Assembly: GCA_937775205.1 (NCBI GenBank)
Contig: CALKBX010000005.1
Span: 205,087-269,086 of the forward strand
Reading direction: 5' to 3'
DNA length: 64,000 bases
Origin: an uncultured Verrucomicrobiae bacterium
GTDB lineage: Bacteria; Verrucomicrobiota; Verrucomicrobiia; Limisphaerales; UBA1100
Shown here: piece by piece, positions 17,043 through 27,632 of the stretch
Layout: every line of letters starts with the position of its first letter
How positions within the stretch are numbered: the stretch's first letter is position 1
Position numbers and translations under genes: made by a program
The notes under the pieces: model-generated
Seen by the model: only the letters and a program-made list of their open reading frames with translations
The model's database searches: none
What the model was told of the DNA's origin: nothing

Positions 17043-18503
17043 TCAGGCAAGGATTTCCTTGATCACATGCCCGTGGACGTCGGTGAGTCGGCGTTGGATT
17101 CCGTTGTGGTAAAAGGTGAGGTGTTCGTGGTCGAGGCCGAGGAGGTGGAGGAGGGTGGCATGGAGGTCGTGGAAGGGGTGGGGGTCTTTGACGGCTTTGA
17201 ATCCAAGCTCATCGGTGGCGCCGTGGCTGACTCCGGGCTGGATGCCGGCACCGGTGAGGACGGCGGTGAAGCCACCGGGATTGTGGTCGCGGCCCTGGGC
17301 GCCCTTTTGAAACATTGGCATGCGGCCGAATTCGGTGCACCAAAGGACCAGCGTATCCTCCAGCAGGCCGCGTTGTTTGAGGTCGCGGATGAGTGCGGCG
17401 GAGGGTTGATCCATGATCGGGCCGTGGACATCGTATTGCTCGCGCAGTTTTTGATGGCCGTCCCAATTCAAGCGGCCGCCGGTGGCGTAGGCGCCGTTGA
17501 AGAGTTGCACAAAGCGAACGCCTTTTTCAATCAGTCGGCGGGCGAGGATGCAATTCTTGGCGTATTCTGCCTTGACCTGATTTTGGGTATCGTCGGCGCC
17601 GTACAGTTTAAGGATGTGTTTTGGCTCCGTGGAAAGGTCGCTGATTTCCGGGACTGAGAGTTGCATCCGCGCGGCGAGTTCATGGCTGGCGATGCGGGCG
17701 GCGAGATTGGCGTCGCCGGGGTTGCGTTTGAGGTGTTGGTCGTTGAGCAGTTTCAATAAATCACGGGCGGCGAGGTCGGTTTTTTTTGAAACGGATTCGG
17801 GCGGCTTCAGGTTTTGGATCGGTTGTTTAGAATTGAAGGGAGTGCCTTGAAACACGGCGGGCAGAAATCCGGCGCCCCAGTTGTTGACGCTTGCCTGCGG
17901 AACACCGCGCGGATCCGGAATGGCGACAAACGCGGGCAGGTTTTCATTTTCGGATCCGAGGGCGTAGGTGATCCACGCGCCCATGCTGGGAAATCCATCG
18001 AGGGTGAAGCCGGTGGAAATAAAATTTTCAGCCGGGCCGTGGGTGTTCGATTTGCTCGTGAGCGAATGAACGAAGGCGTAATCATCGGCCATCGCGGCAA
18101 GATGGGGGACCATGTCCGAGCACATTTTTCCAGTTTGGCCATATGGGCGAAACGGGTATTGCGGCCGGGCCAGATTGCCGGCCGGGCCCTGGAACGTGAC
18201 CGCCGGACCGTTTTTCAAAGGCTTTCCGTCGTGCTTAATCAGCTCGGGTTTGTAGTCCCAAGTTTCCAACTGGCTACATGCTCCGGCGCAGAAAATGACC
18301 AAAACATTTTTTGCTTTGGCGGGCTGATGCGGCGGACGCACCGCGTGCGGACGGGCGGGGTTAATGTTGGGCCTGTCGGCAAGCAGACCTTGTTTGCTTA
18401 ACAGAGTCGTGAGCGCGATCGCGCCGAGGCCGGTTGCGGATTGGCCAAGAAAATCGCGCCGATTAAGCAGGCTCAGGCCATGGCTGGAAAGGGCGCGGTT
18501 CAT
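17043..18503 (-). CDS. DUF1501 secreted (Tat) sulfatase-fold protein
   Basis: 486 residues. An N-terminal [19 protein letters not shown] resembles a Tat signal. The body is DUF1501, an alkaline-phosphatase/sulfatase-like fold: [20 protein letters not shown] (about 69-88), [25 protein letters not shown] (about 381-392) and [13 protein letters not shown]1501 genes form conserved pairs with DUF1549/DUF1553 cytochrome-like genes in Planctomycetes and Verrucomicrobia, as here with the upstream gene (4-base overlap). Substrate unknown; complex-carbohydrate breakdown is often proposed. Confidence 0.88.
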   Translation of the reverse strand: MNRALSSHGLSLLNRRDFLGQSATGLGAIALTTLLSKQGLLADRPNINPARPHAVRPPHQPAKAKNVLVIFCAGACSQLETWDYKPELIKHDGKPLKNGPAVTFQGPAGNLARPQYPFRPYGQTGKMCSDMVPHLAAMADDYAFVHSLTSKSNTHGPAENFISTGFTLDGFPSMGAWITYALGSENENLPAFVAIPDPRGVPQASVNNWGAGFLPAVFQGTPFNSKQPIQNLKPPESVSKKTDLAARDLLKLLNDQHLKRNPGDANLAARIASHELAARMQLSVPEISDLSTEPKHILKLYGADDTQNQVKAEYAKNCILARRLIEKGVRFVQLFNGAYATGGRLNWDGHQKLREQYDVHGPIMDQPSAALIRDLKQRGLLEDTLVLWCTEFGRMPMFQKGAQGRDHNPGGFTAVLTGAGIQPGVSHGATDELGFKAVKDPHPFHDLHATLLHLLGLDHEHLTFYHNGIQRRLTDVHGHVIKEILA

Positions 18504-21484
18504 GGCAGGAATAGAAACTCATTGCTGTTGAACAATGCGCGGCAAAGCGTGGCGAGGCCGTGGGCTTCGGCTGTGGCCATGGCGGCCTTGGCTTCGATGG
18601 GTTTGGGCGGCCGGCCCAAAGCGTGTTGGAAGGCGCGGGTGACCTGTTGGCCGAGGTCATCGCCGGTTTCCGTGATGACGCGCTTAGAAAAAATGGCGGC
18701 CTGCTGATTGATAAAGGGGCTGTTGAACAGGTTGAGTGCCTGGATGGCGGTGGTGGATTGCTTGCGGTGAGGCATGGCCTGGCCGGCATCGGGGATGTCG
18801 AATGCGCCAAAAACGGGGACGGGTTCCATGCGGATTTTGTGTTGGTAAATCATGCGGCGGAGTTCGTTTGGGGTAAAGTCGGTCACCGGCGGGAATCCGC
18901 TGAGGCCGCCACGGGTTTTAAAAAAACTGAAGCCCGGCCCGCCGGCTTTGAGATTCAAGTTGCCGCTCACAAAGAGGATGCTGTCGCGAATGGCTTCGGC
19001 TTCAAGTCGGCGCGATGGGAATCGCCAAAGCAGGCGGGTATCCGAGTCCAACGTTTGCCCCGCCTCATTGATCAGATTCGTTTGCCGGTAGGTTTTGCTT
19101 AGCAAAATCAACTTGTGCAGGTGCTTGATGGACCAGCCGCTTCGGATGAATTCCGTGGCCAGCCAGTCGAGTAATTCAGGGTGCGAAGGCCGGGTGCCGT
19201 TGCGTCCGAAATCGCTGCTGGTCGAGACGAGGCCGGTGCCAAAATGAAACTGCCAAATGCGGTTTACCATCACGCGTGCGGGGAGCGGGTTCTCCGGAGA
19301 CACAATCCATTTGGCAAGGGTGATGCGGCGGTTTTGCTCAGCCTCCCCGAGCTTGAGCCCGAGCTTGCCGAGCACGGCGGGGACGTGTGCGTTGATGCGG
19401 GCCATGCGTTGTTCGGCGTTGCCTCGGCGCAGGACATAGGTCGGCTCGGCGGTGGTGAAGTTACCGGAATAGATTCGTTTCGGTTTGGCTAATCGATCGC
19501 GCTCAGCCACTCGCTTTTTTCGTTCAGTCTCGAGCCGGTTGGCTTGGTCGGCGGCATTTTTTGGAAGCAGTCGATGGACAAATTGGGCGGAAGCGTGGGG
19601 CGTGCCAAACGGTAGGCGGTCTTTCTCGGTCGCCACGGTTCGCCATTCATTGGTGGTTAAGCCGGTCTGAATCGTATAGCGAATGGCAAGTCGATCCCGA
19701 AATTTTAAATCACGATCGCGCGCCCATTCGATGCGGTTAACTAGCTGAGCCTGCGCAAACTCAAGCTGCACCCAGCCGTTGGTTTTCTGGCTGCTGATGA
19801 AACTCCGGCCGTTGCCGTATTTGCCGTCATTGAGGTGGCGGAGTTTGTGTTGGCTGTTGTTCAACGCACCGGAAGAGGTGGCCTTGGTTCCGTATTGGGG
19901 CCGGGCGAGGTTGACCGAGTTGGTGAGGGCGGAGAAAATTTCGAGTTCGTCAATGCACGGTTCGTGCCGGAAATTATCCATCGTTTCGTGAAAAATCATG
20001 CGCATAAACTTCGCCTTCACCGGTTCAAAATTTTCGACATTTAGAATCGTGCTTGGCGCGGCACGCAGGTGCGGGCGGTCGAGCTGGGCTGTGGAGTCGA
20101 GGGCTTCCTGAAGGATGATCACATCGGCCGTGATGCCTGTGCCGGTTTCGCCGCCGCGAAGAATGATGCGACTTTTCACGGTAAACTCGTGAACGCCCGC
20201 ATCGTGGACACCGCTCCAAAGCGGGCGTGTTTCCGTTTCGCCTTCGGAGATTCCTGAGAAGTGGTATTGATCAATCTTCGCAATTTCCTGCTGGTCGTTT
20301 TTCGTGTTCAGATCCCCATCGCGATCCAGCATGTAACGGGCATCGCGTGTGTGGACACCGCTGCCATGCGCGCCCCAAGAAAGCCAAATGCGAAATCGCC
20401 CGGACGCGTTGGGGTTGTAGCTAAACACATCTTCGGCGGGCGCGTGTTTCCACCATGTGTAACGCCCGCGACTCAGGTTGGGGAGCCGTGTTGCATCACC
20501 CGGGTCCTTCAAATATCCGCGCTTCGTCCCGTCGGGGTTGGTGCCGTGCCCCTGTTTGGCTTTAAGATGAGTGGTGAACCGGGCGTCCTCGTCATCAATC
20601 AAAATGGTACGTCCGGAAAAAACTTTTGGTTCGAAAGTGCGCAGCTGAAAATCCAGTTTCTGAATCTGTTCGGTTAGCAGGTTGGCCTTCGCCAGACTGT
20701 TTTTTGTTTCTTCAGTTTCAATTTCACGCTCGCCGTAAGTAACCCCCGCGAAAAATGCCTGCATGGCGTAATAATCCTTCTGGGTGATTGGATCAAATTT
20801 ATGATCGTGGCAACGAGCGCATCCCACGGTTAGCCCAAGAAAAGTATCGCAAGTCCCGACAATGATTTCATTAAGCGCATCCTGTCGCGCTGCCCGGATG
20901 GAAGCTGCATCCTTGCCAATCTGCCCGGGCAACAAGACCGCGGCGGCAACTAAAAATCCGGTGCCCGCCGGTTCCCCCGCTGAATCGCCGGCGATTTGCT
21001 CGAAGGCAAATTGGTTGTATGGTTTGTCTTTGTTAAAAGCACGAATCACATAATCACGATACGGCCACGCATTCGCGCGCGGCGTGTTGACTTCGAAACC
21101 ATGCGTGTCGGCATAACGCACCACATCCAGCCAATGCTGCGCCCAACGCTCCCCGTAGCGCGGCGAGGCCAGATATTTTTCGACTATTTTGCCGTAGGCC
21201 ACATCCGTTGTGCGTTGGTCTTTCAAAAACTCCCGCACCGCTCGCGGCGTCGGCGGCAGGCCGGTGAGGTCGAGTGCCACCCGCCGTATTAGCATGGCAC
21301 GATCCGCCTCGGCTGAAAACGTGAGTTTTTTTTCGCGCAGTTTTTGACCTACAAAGAAATCAATGGGATGAATGTTTTTCGGGACATCCGCACGCTTCAT
21401 TGGCCGCAATGACCAGTGCGCCTCCCCTGCCAGCAATGTGACAGTGAATGCTGTGAAAATTAAAATGATGCCAAGGCGATTCAT
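18500..21484 (-). CDS. DUF1549/DUF1553 (PSCyt2/PSD1) secreted protein
   Basis: 994 residues with a signal peptide (1-20, ending LLAGEA). DUF1549/PSCyt2 covers about residues 35-250 and contains [12 protein letters not shown] (a CxxCH site near residue 223). A long middle region with discoidin-like segments follows ([12 protein letters not shown] is missing exactly here; the visible block is [12 protein letters not shown]), then DUF1553/PSD1 from about 720 with [36 protein letters not shown] and [14 protein letters not shown]. The usual N-terminal PSCyt1 haem domain is absent. It is co-transcribed with DUF1501. Confidence 0.87.
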   Translation of the reverse strand: MNRLGIILIFTAFTVTLLAGEAHWSLRPMKRADVPKNIHPIDFFVGQKLREKKLTFSAEADRAMLIRRVALDLTGLPPTPRAVREFLKDQRTTDVAYGKIVEKYLASPRYGERWAQHWLDVVRYADTHGFEVNTPRANAWPYRDYVIRAFNKDKPYNQFAFEQIAGDSAGEPAGTGFLVAAAVLLPGQIGKDAASIRAARQDALNEIIVGTCDTFLGLTVGCARCHDHKFDPITQKDYYAMQAFFAGVTYGEREIETEETKNSLAKANLLTEQIQKLDFQLRTFEPKVFSGRTILIDDEDARFTTHLKAKQGHGTNPDGTKRGYLKDPGDATRLPNLSRGRYTWWKHAPAEDVFSYNPNASGRFRIWLSWGAHGSGVHTRDARYMLDRDGDLNTKNDQQEIAKIDQYHFSGISEGETETRPLWSGVHDAGVHEFTVKSRIILRGGETGTGITADVIILQEALDSTAQLDRPHLRAAPSTILNVENFEPVKAKFMRMIFHETMDNFRHEPCIDELEIFSALTNSVNLARPQYGTKATSSGALNNSQHKLRHLNDGKYGNGRSFISSQKTNGWVQLEFAQAQLVNRIEWARDRDLKFRDRLAIRYTIQTGLTTNEWRTVATEKDRLPFGTPHASAQFVHRLLPKNAADQANRLETERKKRVAERDRLAKPKRIYSGNFTTAEPTYVLRRGNAEQRMARINAHVPAVLGKLGLKLGEAEQNRRITLAKWIVSPENPLPARVMVNRIWQFHFGTGLVSTSSDFGRNGTRPSHPELLDWLATEFIRSGWSIKHLHKLILLSKTYRQTNLINEAGQTLDSDTRLLWRFPSRRLEAEAIRDSILFVSGNLNLKAGGPGFSFFKTRGGLSGFPPVTDFTPNELRRMIYQHKIRMEPVPVFGAFDIPDAGQAMPHRKQSTTAIQALNLFNSPFINQQAAIFSKRVITETGDDLGQQVTRAFQHALGRPPKPIEAKAAMATAEAHGLATLCRALFNSNEFLFLP

Positions 21485-21667
21485 CTGAAACGAAATTAAC
21501 TTTGGTCGGCAACGTTGAAGTGAATTTCCAACCTCGTCAACGGCCTTTGTTTGAAGTGGATTTTACTGTGCCCGTTTCCGAAGGGGAGGTACGGTTGGCA
21601 GGTGAACGTATCCATCCATCGTCGCCAATTTATGTAGGCTTCGGCACTTGCTGTCGGTTCAGGATTA

Positions 21668-22009
21668 TTGCCGCGCAAAGCTGAAGGAGCCCCGGGCTTT
21701 CGGAAGTTTCGGGTTTGGGATGCGCATTGCCATCTCGGCAGACAGGGAGCTGGCTCGAGGCAGCGTGCCGGTGAATTGTTGGCGGTCGCAGGTCGGATGG
21801 GGATAGAGAAAGTGCTCATCGCGATGGGGCGCACACCGCACTTGGCCGATCCCACGCCGGCGCAGCTCGTTGAAAAAAACAACGACATGATGGCCGCGCT
21901 CGATGCGTTTCCGAATGAGACGCTCGGGCTCGTGTACGTGAGCCCGAAACATCCGGCGGCGAGCGTGGCGGAGATTGACCGCTGCCTGAAACATCCGCGC
22001 GTGGTGGGT
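21668..22009 (+). pseudogene. Truncated amidohydrolase (N-terminal fragment)
   Basis: About 114 residues starting from TTG 21668. FRVWDAHCHL contains the metal-binding HxH of amidohydrolase-family barrels, followed by LLAVAGRMGIEKVLIAMG and LGLVYVSPKHPAASV. The gene breaks after HPRVVG at about 22009, exactly where an inverted copy of a TPR gene begins, so two thirds of the barrel are missing. Upstream, 21485-21667 encodes other protein-like fragments without a complete gene. Confidence 0.65.
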
Positions 22010-22503
22010 TTACTTTTTCTCGCCCGCCCGCCACAGCGCCTCAAAGTCCGGGTCATCCAAGGCGCGCGTCTTGACTCCGTCACCACCTAAATCAATCGCC
22101 TTCTCCAGCTTCTTCCTCTCCTCGAACTTCTTGCCCAGCACACAAGCGTAGCAAGCGAGGTTGTACCAGATGAGTTCCCCCTCGTCGTGACGCCTTAACC
22201 TTCCTTGAGTTGCTCATACGCCTCCTTGGTTCGCTTGAGGCAATGCAGTGCAAAGGAGCGGTTAATCCATCCGGTAAATCGGGCGGGGTCTAGTCTGACC
22301 ATCGCGCTACCTATCTCCAGACAGTAGTCCCATTTCTCGATTGAGGCGTAGATGCCCCAGCGCACCTCCAGCACGTCGGGGTGGCCGCGTAGGGGTGCGT
22401 CTATCTGTTCCAACTCCTCAAATGCCTCCTCGTGGTTGCCCAGTTCGAGCCAGCCTTGGGCGGCTGTGAGGTGGATGGAGTCGGGTGGTTGGAGTGGTTC
22501 CAC
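22010..22503 (-). pseudogene. Frameshifted inverted copy of the TPR gene at 34552
   Basis: This stretch is a near-identical inverted copy of 34552-35046. The GTG start, LTAAQGWLELGNHEEAFEEL and the final WRPGEKK-like end are all present. A missing base near 22200 (GGAAGGTTAA instead of GGAAGGGTTAA) creates a stop after YEQLKEG. Only the first 102 codons of the 164-residue product can be read. The copy ends in the shared motif AAGTAAACCCACCACG, inside the broken amidohydrolase. Confidence 0.85.
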
Positions 22504-22852
22504 GGGGTGAAGAGTGTGAGGAGCAGCAGCGAGCGACAATAAAAAAGCCGCCCTTGGACCAAACCGAAGTTCAATCGCCGGACGGCTACCAATCCTTTTC
22601 GATCCGTCCCTTGCGGGCTTTCACTCGAAGGTCAATGCCCTTGGTAGGGCACCTGCCTGCTGACCCCTTCCTGACTGGCCCGAAGGCCTGACTTTCAGGT
22701 TTTCAGATTCCGACTGCCCCGAAGGACTGCTTTCTTCTGAAGTGGTCAGCTGGCTGACCGAGCTGCTCCGAAGAGCCGCTCAACGCAGAAGAAGTTATCA
22801 CAATTTCTTCCGACGCCAAGCTGGAGTTATTATTTCGTATGAACAGGGTTTT

Positions 22853-22923
22853 CACCGGTTATTGACACCGCATGAAATTATTTTACCGGTGGGACAGTAT
22901 TTGTCCCAAATGTGTGCTATACT
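22853..22923 (+). promoter_or_regulatory. Promoter with two overlapping operators, leaderless vWA gene
   Basis: An extended -10 box TGcTATACT (22915-22923) lies eight bases before the ATG at 22932, so the mRNA is probably leaderless. Upstream are two perfect inverted repeats sharing one base: CACCGGT/ACCGGTG (22853-22859, 22885-22891) and GGGACA-N5-TGTCCC (22891-22907), the second over the -35 position. The rest of 22504-22852 holds no gene; a small hairpin TGCCCT/AGGGCA lies near 22635-22651. Confidence 0.55.
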
Positions 22924-22931
22924 AATCGGCT

Positions 22932-24188
22932 ATGAATATTGAAACCCATCTAGACTACGAAACCATCCTCGCCAACACCCATCAACCCATCCACTTCGCC
23001 ATGAAGCTCAGAGCTAACGCAATTGATTCCAAACGGGAGCAGCCACTGGCCTTTTGCGTGGTGCTTGATCGCAGCGGCTCAATGTGTGGCGAACCGTTGA
23101 AGCAAGCCAAAGACGCAGCCGCGGTGGCGGTTCGAAACCTGCGTGCTGAGGATCAGTTTGCACTGATCGCTTTCGACAATGAGGCCAACACCGTGTTCCC
23201 ACTCCAATCGGTATCGGACAAGGCGGCTCTCACCCAACAGATCCAGAGCATTCAGTCAGGTGGAGCCACCAACTTAACCGGTGGCTGGATGCTGGGCCGT
23301 GATGCGCTAAAACAAAGTGACGTTGCCATTACCCGTCGTCTTTTGCTGCTCAGTGATGGTCTATTGAATAACGGCGTTACGGAGCCTGAGATGGTTTCGT
23401 CCATTATCTGCTCGGGGCTTGAAGACGACAAGATTCGTACGTCCACCCTCGGGTTTGGTAATCATTACGATGAGGACCTCCTGTCAGATCTGGCCAATAA
23501 AACTAACGGCCAGTTTTATGACGCCAACAATGCCGACAAGTTGCCGGCGATCTTTGAGTCGGAACTGGACGGGTTGCAGAAGATCAGCGCGCAGAATATT
23601 CGGGTTCGAATCAAGCCGCTGGATTTCTGCGACAATCTGCAGGCATTGGGTACGCAACCGACGGTGACGTTGCCGGACGGACGAATCGAGTTTGCTCTGG
23701 GCGATCTGGTCAGTGAAGAGGAACAGGTGGTGTGCTGGTCAATGGACGGGCTGCCGATTCCGCTAGTGGACGGCAAACCGGTGGTATCGCTGGAGGGTGA
23801 AGAACTGCTGGATGTGGAGGTGCTCTACGACGAAATCCGTGAGGACGGGATTGGTTCAGAGACTTTCCATCAGGTCATCCGCGTGAAGGCCACGCAGGAT
23901 CCGGCGGAAGTGAAGCCCAACGGCGAAGTCATCACCTGGACCAGCATCCAGCAATCGGGCAAGACGCTGGCCGAGGCAACCCAATTGATGGACAAAAGGG
24001 ACATTGATGGGGCGTTAGACTTGCTGAACTCTTCTATCAAACGTTTGCAGTCACTGGAAGGGGTTGAAGGATTGGAAGATGCGATTAATCCGCTGCTCAG
24101 GCTACATGAGACCATTCAGCGCGGCTTGTACAATCGCGGGACCCGCAAGCGGGCACGTCTTCGAGTCACGCGAGGCAGTACTACATGA
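22932..24188 (+). CDS. von Willebrand factor A domain protein
   Basis: 418 residues, cytoplasmic (no signal peptide). The vWA domain spans about 38-215 with the MIDAS motif DRSGSM (about 47-52), ATNLTGGW (about 113-120, the Thr site) and LLLLSDG (about 137-143). The middle part is beta-rich. The C-terminus LAEATQLMDKRDIDGALDLL is helical and TPR-like, and the last 20 residues are Arg-rich. Stand-alone vWA proteins of this type resemble YfbK/ChlD-like scaffolds, but no AAA partner is adjacent. Predicted leaderless transcript with operator-like palindromes. Confidence 0.8.
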   Translation: MNIETHLDYETILANTHQPIHFAMKLRANAIDSKREQPLAFCVVLDRSGSMCGEPLKQAKDAAAVAVRNLRAEDQFALIAFDNEANTVFPLQSVSDKAALTQQIQSIQSGGATNLTGGWMLGRDALKQSDVAITRRLLLLSDGLLNNGVTEPEMVSSIICSGLEDDKIRTSTLGFGNHYDEDLLSDLANKTNGQFYDANNADKLPAIFESELDGLQKISAQNIRVRIKPLDFCDNLQALGTQPTVTLPDGRIEFALGDLVSEEEQVVCWSMDGLPIPLVDGKPVVSLEGEELLDVEVLYDEIREDGIGSETFHQVIRVKATQDPAEVKPNGEVITWTSIQQSGKTLAEATQLMDKRDIDGALDLLNSSIKRLQSLEGVEGLEDAINPLLRLHETIQRGLYNRGTRKRARLRVTRGSTT

Positions 24189-24430
24189 AGAGCGCCTCCC
24201 ACTGGAGCTCGGATGCCCCGCGCCCGCATTATAAATACGGCAGCATCATTGATTCCGAGGGTGACCAGCAAAGTAGCCCATCCTCGAAAACAAAAACCGA
24301 TCAACAGTAGCCATGCCTTGGCCATCGGCGGGACCCCAAGCTTATTGAGCTTGGACCCGCCGATGAACCTTGGTTTGCCGACTAATCTTCATGGTTTCGC
24401 GCGCTCATGAATTTACCCAGAGCGGGTCAT

Positions 24431-24637
24431 TCAGGAGTGCTCGACCTCGTCGGGGGAATCGATCAAAGGGCTTTGCGATCCTACGGTCCACCCTTCCGAG
24501 TAAATCGGATCGTCCGGCCCCGCTTCCACTATTCTGACTTTGTGTCCTTTTGGTGTCGTGATAATCCTCACCTTTGGGTCGTGTTTCTCAGTTGATAGCT
24601 TATTTCTGTTGTTCTGCTGTTCATTTGATTTAGCCAT
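24431..24637 (-). CDS. Small hypothetical protein (68 aa)
   Basis: The ORF starts MAKSNEQQNNRNKLSTEKHD and has a good ribosome-binding site (AAAGGAAAAT) before its ATG. A short beta-like core (VRIITTPKGHKVRIVEAGPD) follows a polar Asn/Lys-rich N-terminus. Not recognised. 24189-24430 between it and the vWA gene shows nothing identifiable. Confidence 0.5.
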   Translation of the reverse strand: MAKSNEQQNNRNKLSTEKHDPKVRIITTPKGHKVRIVEAGPDDPIYSEGWTVGSQSPLIDSPDEVEHS

Positions 24638-24751
24638 TTTTATTTTCCTTTCTTTTCTGTTGTTTTATTCCTGACGGATCGGTCTCCATCATCACTTATG
24701 TTTTCTCAATAGTTGCCGGAAGCTTCGTTTGCTCCATTAAGGGGGGGGGGA

Positions 24752-25393
24752 TTACTCATCTTCTTCACAATAAAGATTTTCTGCCGCCCATTCTTGAAAG
24801 ACATGAGCGTAATGAGTTTCGAGTTCGGGGTAGATTTCCGACGTTATCGTGGTGAACCCAGAGAGTTCATCCCGGGACATTTCTTCTGCGTTGCTGTTGT
24901 TGGAACTGAGCGCCAGTCCGCTGTAACAACCGCCCTCTTCATCTGTGTTGTCGATGAAGTCGATCAACTCTGACAACGTGAAGGGATCGTAACCCTCTTC
25001 ATCAGCAAGATTGAACTTGGTGTCATATTCATCCACGACTGAATATTGGATACCCCCCCCTGATGCCCGGGCTCGAATGCTGATAACATCGAAGGTGGTC
25101 GAGGAAAGGTCGATGCGGGCAATTTCCGTTTCACCGTCCTCCAAGTCTGAAAGGTACTCGCCTCCCATGAAACTCGGATGGATTCGCCCCAGGGCTTCTC
25201 TTTCTTGCTCGGACAGTTTCGGCTCAAGCAGTTTTTCATCGAGAACATCAAAATCGCCGGATGCCCAGCATGCCTTGATCATTTTCCGCCGTGCGGCACC
25301 CTTGACATCTCGAAGCAACGCCTGAAGGACGTCCTTATCGATCCAGTAGCTCACAGGCCGGAATTTATAATTAATTTTGGGATAGATTTTCAT
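24752..25393 (-). CDS. Acidic hypothetical protein (213 aa)
   Basis: Well-supported start with GAAAGGAATC 6-8 bases upstream. The protein starts MKIYPKINYKFRPVSYWIDK, contains RMIHPSF-like LGRIHPSFMGGEYLSDLEDG near residue 70, a central beta-rich part (IDLSSTTFDVISIRARASGG) and a very acidic C-terminus. No signal or membrane segment. Homologues with the same plan occur in unrelated bacteria to my recollection, but I assign no family. It is expressed downstream of the 25448-26239 gene on the same strand. Confidence 0.6.
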   Translation of the reverse strand: MKIYPKINYKFRPVSYWIDKDVLQALLRDVKGAARRKMIKACWASGDFDVLDEKLLEPKLSEQEREALGRIHPSFMGGEYLSDLEDGETEIARIDLSSTTFDVISIRARASGGGIQYSVVDEYDTKFNLADEEGYDPFTLSELIDFIDNTDEEGGCYSGLALSSNNSNAEEMSRDELSGFTTITSEIYPELETHYAHVFQEWAAENLYCEEDE

Positions 25394-25447
25394 TTGAGTG
25401 ATTCCTTTCAGTAATAGTTAGTTTGTAATCCGAATTTTCACGGGTTC

Positions 25448-26239
25448 TTAACAATAATCCCCCCGCTCTTTTCGCAGGGACGGGACATCGTCAGCTTCAA
25501 GCGTTAAGGCCGAACCGGCATTGCGGGTTACGTCGGTCGGTGTCTTCCGAGGCGGCTCATCCTCCTCATCCTCAGAAGCCCACACCTCATTAGTCCATTC
25601 TTCGGGGTCACCAAAGTGGACATCCAGGAGTTCCTCCCAACGTTCCTGACTCCATTCATCACGCAAGTTTTCCCAATAGCTGATGAGAACCTCTCTTGCT
25701 CCATGAAGGGGTGTTGTTCGTTCGTCGAACCAGCCGATGGCGAAATCCTCGTAACCATAGATTTCATCTGAATCCTGTGAGCCAGTTACGATGTACACGT
25801 CCCATTCGGGGAGATGAGTGACATGGTAGGCTTCAGGCCAACAGAGTCCGGGTGCGGTGTTTGCCCAGTTGATGGTGAAGAGTGGCAACGGCAAAAGGAT
25901 GCGTTCGGGTAGTTCCCTCAGCTCCTTTATTTTACGGCCCAACTTCACCTCGTCACCCCTGCACACCGCAAATTGTGGCAGATGCTCCTGTATCGTGCTC
26001 AGGCAGATACGGGCAACGGCATTGGACAAGGCGTACTGCGTGGCGTCCTGACAGGCCCACGGAGCACCCTCATGGATGCCGATGCCTTGCTTCGCCTCGT
26101 CCCAATCCTTGGGCACCGGATTGAGCGCCTTCGGGTCGTGTAGGCTTGCGGGCAGGGTATCCCTGCGGCCGAGGTATTCGGCGAGGAGATTGATTTCCCG
26201 CCGTTGATAGAACTTACTGATTTCGTTTTGCTTACTCAT
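25448..26239 (-). CDS. Hypothetical protein (263 aa)
   Basis: Starts at MSKQNEISKFYQRREINLLA (ATG 26239, with GAAAGGAAAA upstream); a longer frame to 26299 overlaps a terminator and is not used. The central region LPLFTINWANTAPGLCWPEA and VTGSQDSDEIYGYEDFAIGW is Trp-rich and probably a compact alpha/beta domain. The C-terminus is acidic and disordered. No family recognised. Forms a two-gene operon with the 213-residue gene, 54 bases apart. Confidence 0.6.
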   Translation of the reverse strand: MSKQNEISKFYQRREINLLAEYLGRRDTLPASLHDPKALNPVPKDWDEAKQGIGIHEGAPWACQDATQYALSNAVARICLSTIQEHLPQFAVCRGDEVKLGRKIKELRELPERILLPLPLFTINWANTAPGLCWPEAYHVTHLPEWDVYIVTGSQDSDEIYGYEDFAIGWFDERTTPLHGAREVLISYWENLRDEWSQERWEELLDVHFGDPEEWTNEVWASEDEEDEPPRKTPTDVTRNAGSALTLEADDVPSLRKERGDYC

Positions 26240-26281
26240 GATGCGTTTTCCTTTCGGTACACGCATCAGGTCCGGACACAC

Positions 26282-26312
26282 AAAAAGCCGCCTAATCATC
26301 AGGCGGCTTTTT
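26282..26312. terminator. Bidirectional rho-independent terminator
   Basis: 12-bp perfect stem AAAAAGCCGCCT / AGGCGGCTTTTT with a seven-base loop, giving A and T tracts on both sides. It lies about 40 bases upstream of the minus-strand gene starting at 26239 and insulates it from transcription further upstream. 26313-26651 holds only a doubtful small ORF. Confidence 0.85.
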
Positions 26313-26443
26313 AATCCGTTGGAGTTTCTGTTTCGGGTTCAACTGGAACCCGCACATCGAGAATGATTATTCATCCTCAAGGCACCTTGGCTTTCTCCAT
26401 GCCAGGTTGCCGGACCCATAGGGTCGCTCCTGATGCTGGAGAC

Positions 26444-26599
26444 ATGTTATGGCCAGAGAAGATGGAATGCAAAGAATTAATTAACCACTCCGCCGCTTGG
26501 ATTGGGATCGACCCGGAACAAACGACGAAGCGATTAATGCATGAATTAAAGGCCGAAGAACTTAACGTCGTCGTATTTCAACAACAGCGTTGCCTCTGA
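26444..26599 (+). CDS. Possible 51-residue hypothetical protein
   Basis: ORF from ATG 26444 with GGAG seven bases upstream: MLWPEKMECKELINHSAAWI, then GIDPEQTTKRLMHELKAEEL. The composition looks protein-like (amphipathic helices). No family recognised. Confidence 0.35.
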   Translation: MLWPEKMECKELINHSAAWIGIDPEQTTKRLMHELKAEELNVVVFQQQRCL

Positions 26600-26651
26600 A
26601 TCCTGTTTGAGCCGGGAACCCAGCACGCGGTTCCAGGTTTCAAAGAATTGT

Positions 26652-26939
26652 TTATTTTCTTTGTGGCGAATCACTGAATCTCTGGCACTGCTTAACGCGG
26701 TTTGCTAATTCCGGGTCACCGACCACTATCAATTCGTCGCCGGCGCTGAGGCGACGTTCGCGGTATTCAAACCCTTTATCAACTAAGCCGGCTTCCGCCT
26801 GCTCCATTTCACTCTCCCACCAGGCGAGACGGGAGGAGTGGTGCTCTATTCTTTTATCCAGGGCAACTACTACTTCCCGAGCCGTGAAGGTGAATTCCCA
26901 TTGCTCACGATTGCTAAGGCTCTGTTCGTTCATTTCCAT
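26652..26939 (-). CDS. Hypothetical coiled-coil protein (95 aa)
   Basis: Starts MEMNEQSLSNREQWEFTFTA. The first 60 residues form a long amphipathic helix (VVVALDKRIEHHSSRLAWWE). The C-terminus contains LSAGDELIVVGDPELANRVK. The ribosome-binding site is weak. Not recognised. Confidence 0.45.
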   Translation of the reverse strand: MEMNEQSLSNREQWEFTFTAREVVVALDKRIEHHSSRLAWWESEMEQAEAGLVDKGFEYRERRLSAGDELIVVGDPELANRVKQCQRFSDSPQRK

Positions 26940-27051
26940 ATGTATCTTTATTTCTTTCTGTTTGGTGTTTTGTTGGATGGCCGCGGACTATCAATGCAGC
27001 CAACGGGGATTATACCACACGCTGTCAAGCGGAAGCTGTCCGGCCTGTAAT

Positions 27052-27333
27052 TTACCGTTTTCGCTGGGATCCCGGGATCATCATAACGGGATAAGCGGCC
27101 AAGTGTTCAACAGACTGCTGGTCGATTAGGGCTGTAAGCTGGTCAATCAGTTCTTCGGGGGTTTCGTTGACGGTAACAAATTGCTCGGTAGTTTCATCAT
27201 CTGATACCAGAAACACATCTGCCCCCGCGTCCGGTTCAACAGTGGGGCTGAACCATATGATGTGGCGCGTGTTGATCCAGCGGGGTTTACCCGAAGTGGC
27301 CCAGTGCGTTTTTAAGAATTGTTCTGAGGGCAT
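27052..27333 (-). CDS. Hypothetical protein, weakly FlbD-like (93 aa)
   Basis: Small protein with SGKPRWINTRHIIWFSPTVE and FVTVNETPEELIDQLTALID. The pattern (residue contact, then V-x-E-T-P-E-E-hydrophobic-hydrophobic) recalls the FlbD-type small domain, but the similarity is weak. It overlaps the following minus-strand gene's end by 22 bases (27312-27333). Confidence 0.4.
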   Translation of the reverse strand: MPSEQFLKTHWATSGKPRWINTRHIIWFSPTVEPDAGADVFLVSDDETTEQFVTVNETPEELIDQLTALIDQQSVEHLAAYPVMMIPGSQRKR

Positions 27334-27632
27334 AGTTTAGTTTGGTTTATTAGTTTAGTTATGTTGTGGGTTGTTTGTTCGTCTAGGTTTCGCAGTGCCC
27401 CCGATTCCTTGGCCAGCATGGTGGCTATGCTGTGAAAGGGTTCGGAGTCCGCAAAGTCATTTACCCAATGCCCGTTGAGAACTTTGAGTAGGTGCTGGCA
27501 ATTGCCCTTGGTCTCAAGGATGTCAGCGCGTAAATGCCTCAAAAGCTGCGCGTCCATCTGCCCTTGGGTCATTCCCTTCGAGGAAGCTAACCGCTCCTTC
27601 AAGGTGATTAGCTCCAGAACTTTCTTTGTCAT
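27312..27632 (-). CDS. Hypothetical helical protein (106 aa)
   Basis: Starts MTKKVLELITLKERLASSKG; all-helical by composition, no motifs recognised. Its ATG shares the sequence CATG with the ATG of the divergent lipoprotein ORF (27631), so one of the two starts is probably misplaced. It overlaps the next gene downstream, suggesting an operon. Confidence 0.45.
   Translation of the reverse strand: MTKKVLELITLKERLASSKGMTQGQMDAQLLRHLRADILETKGNCQHLLKVLNGHWVNDFADSEPFHSIATMLAKESGALRNLDEQTTHNITKLINQTKLCPQNNS

Noticed and set aside
21496..22086. Minus-strand ORF opposite the amidohydrolase remnant
   Set aside because: Shadow of the plus-strand fragment; its sequence has no protein-like pattern.
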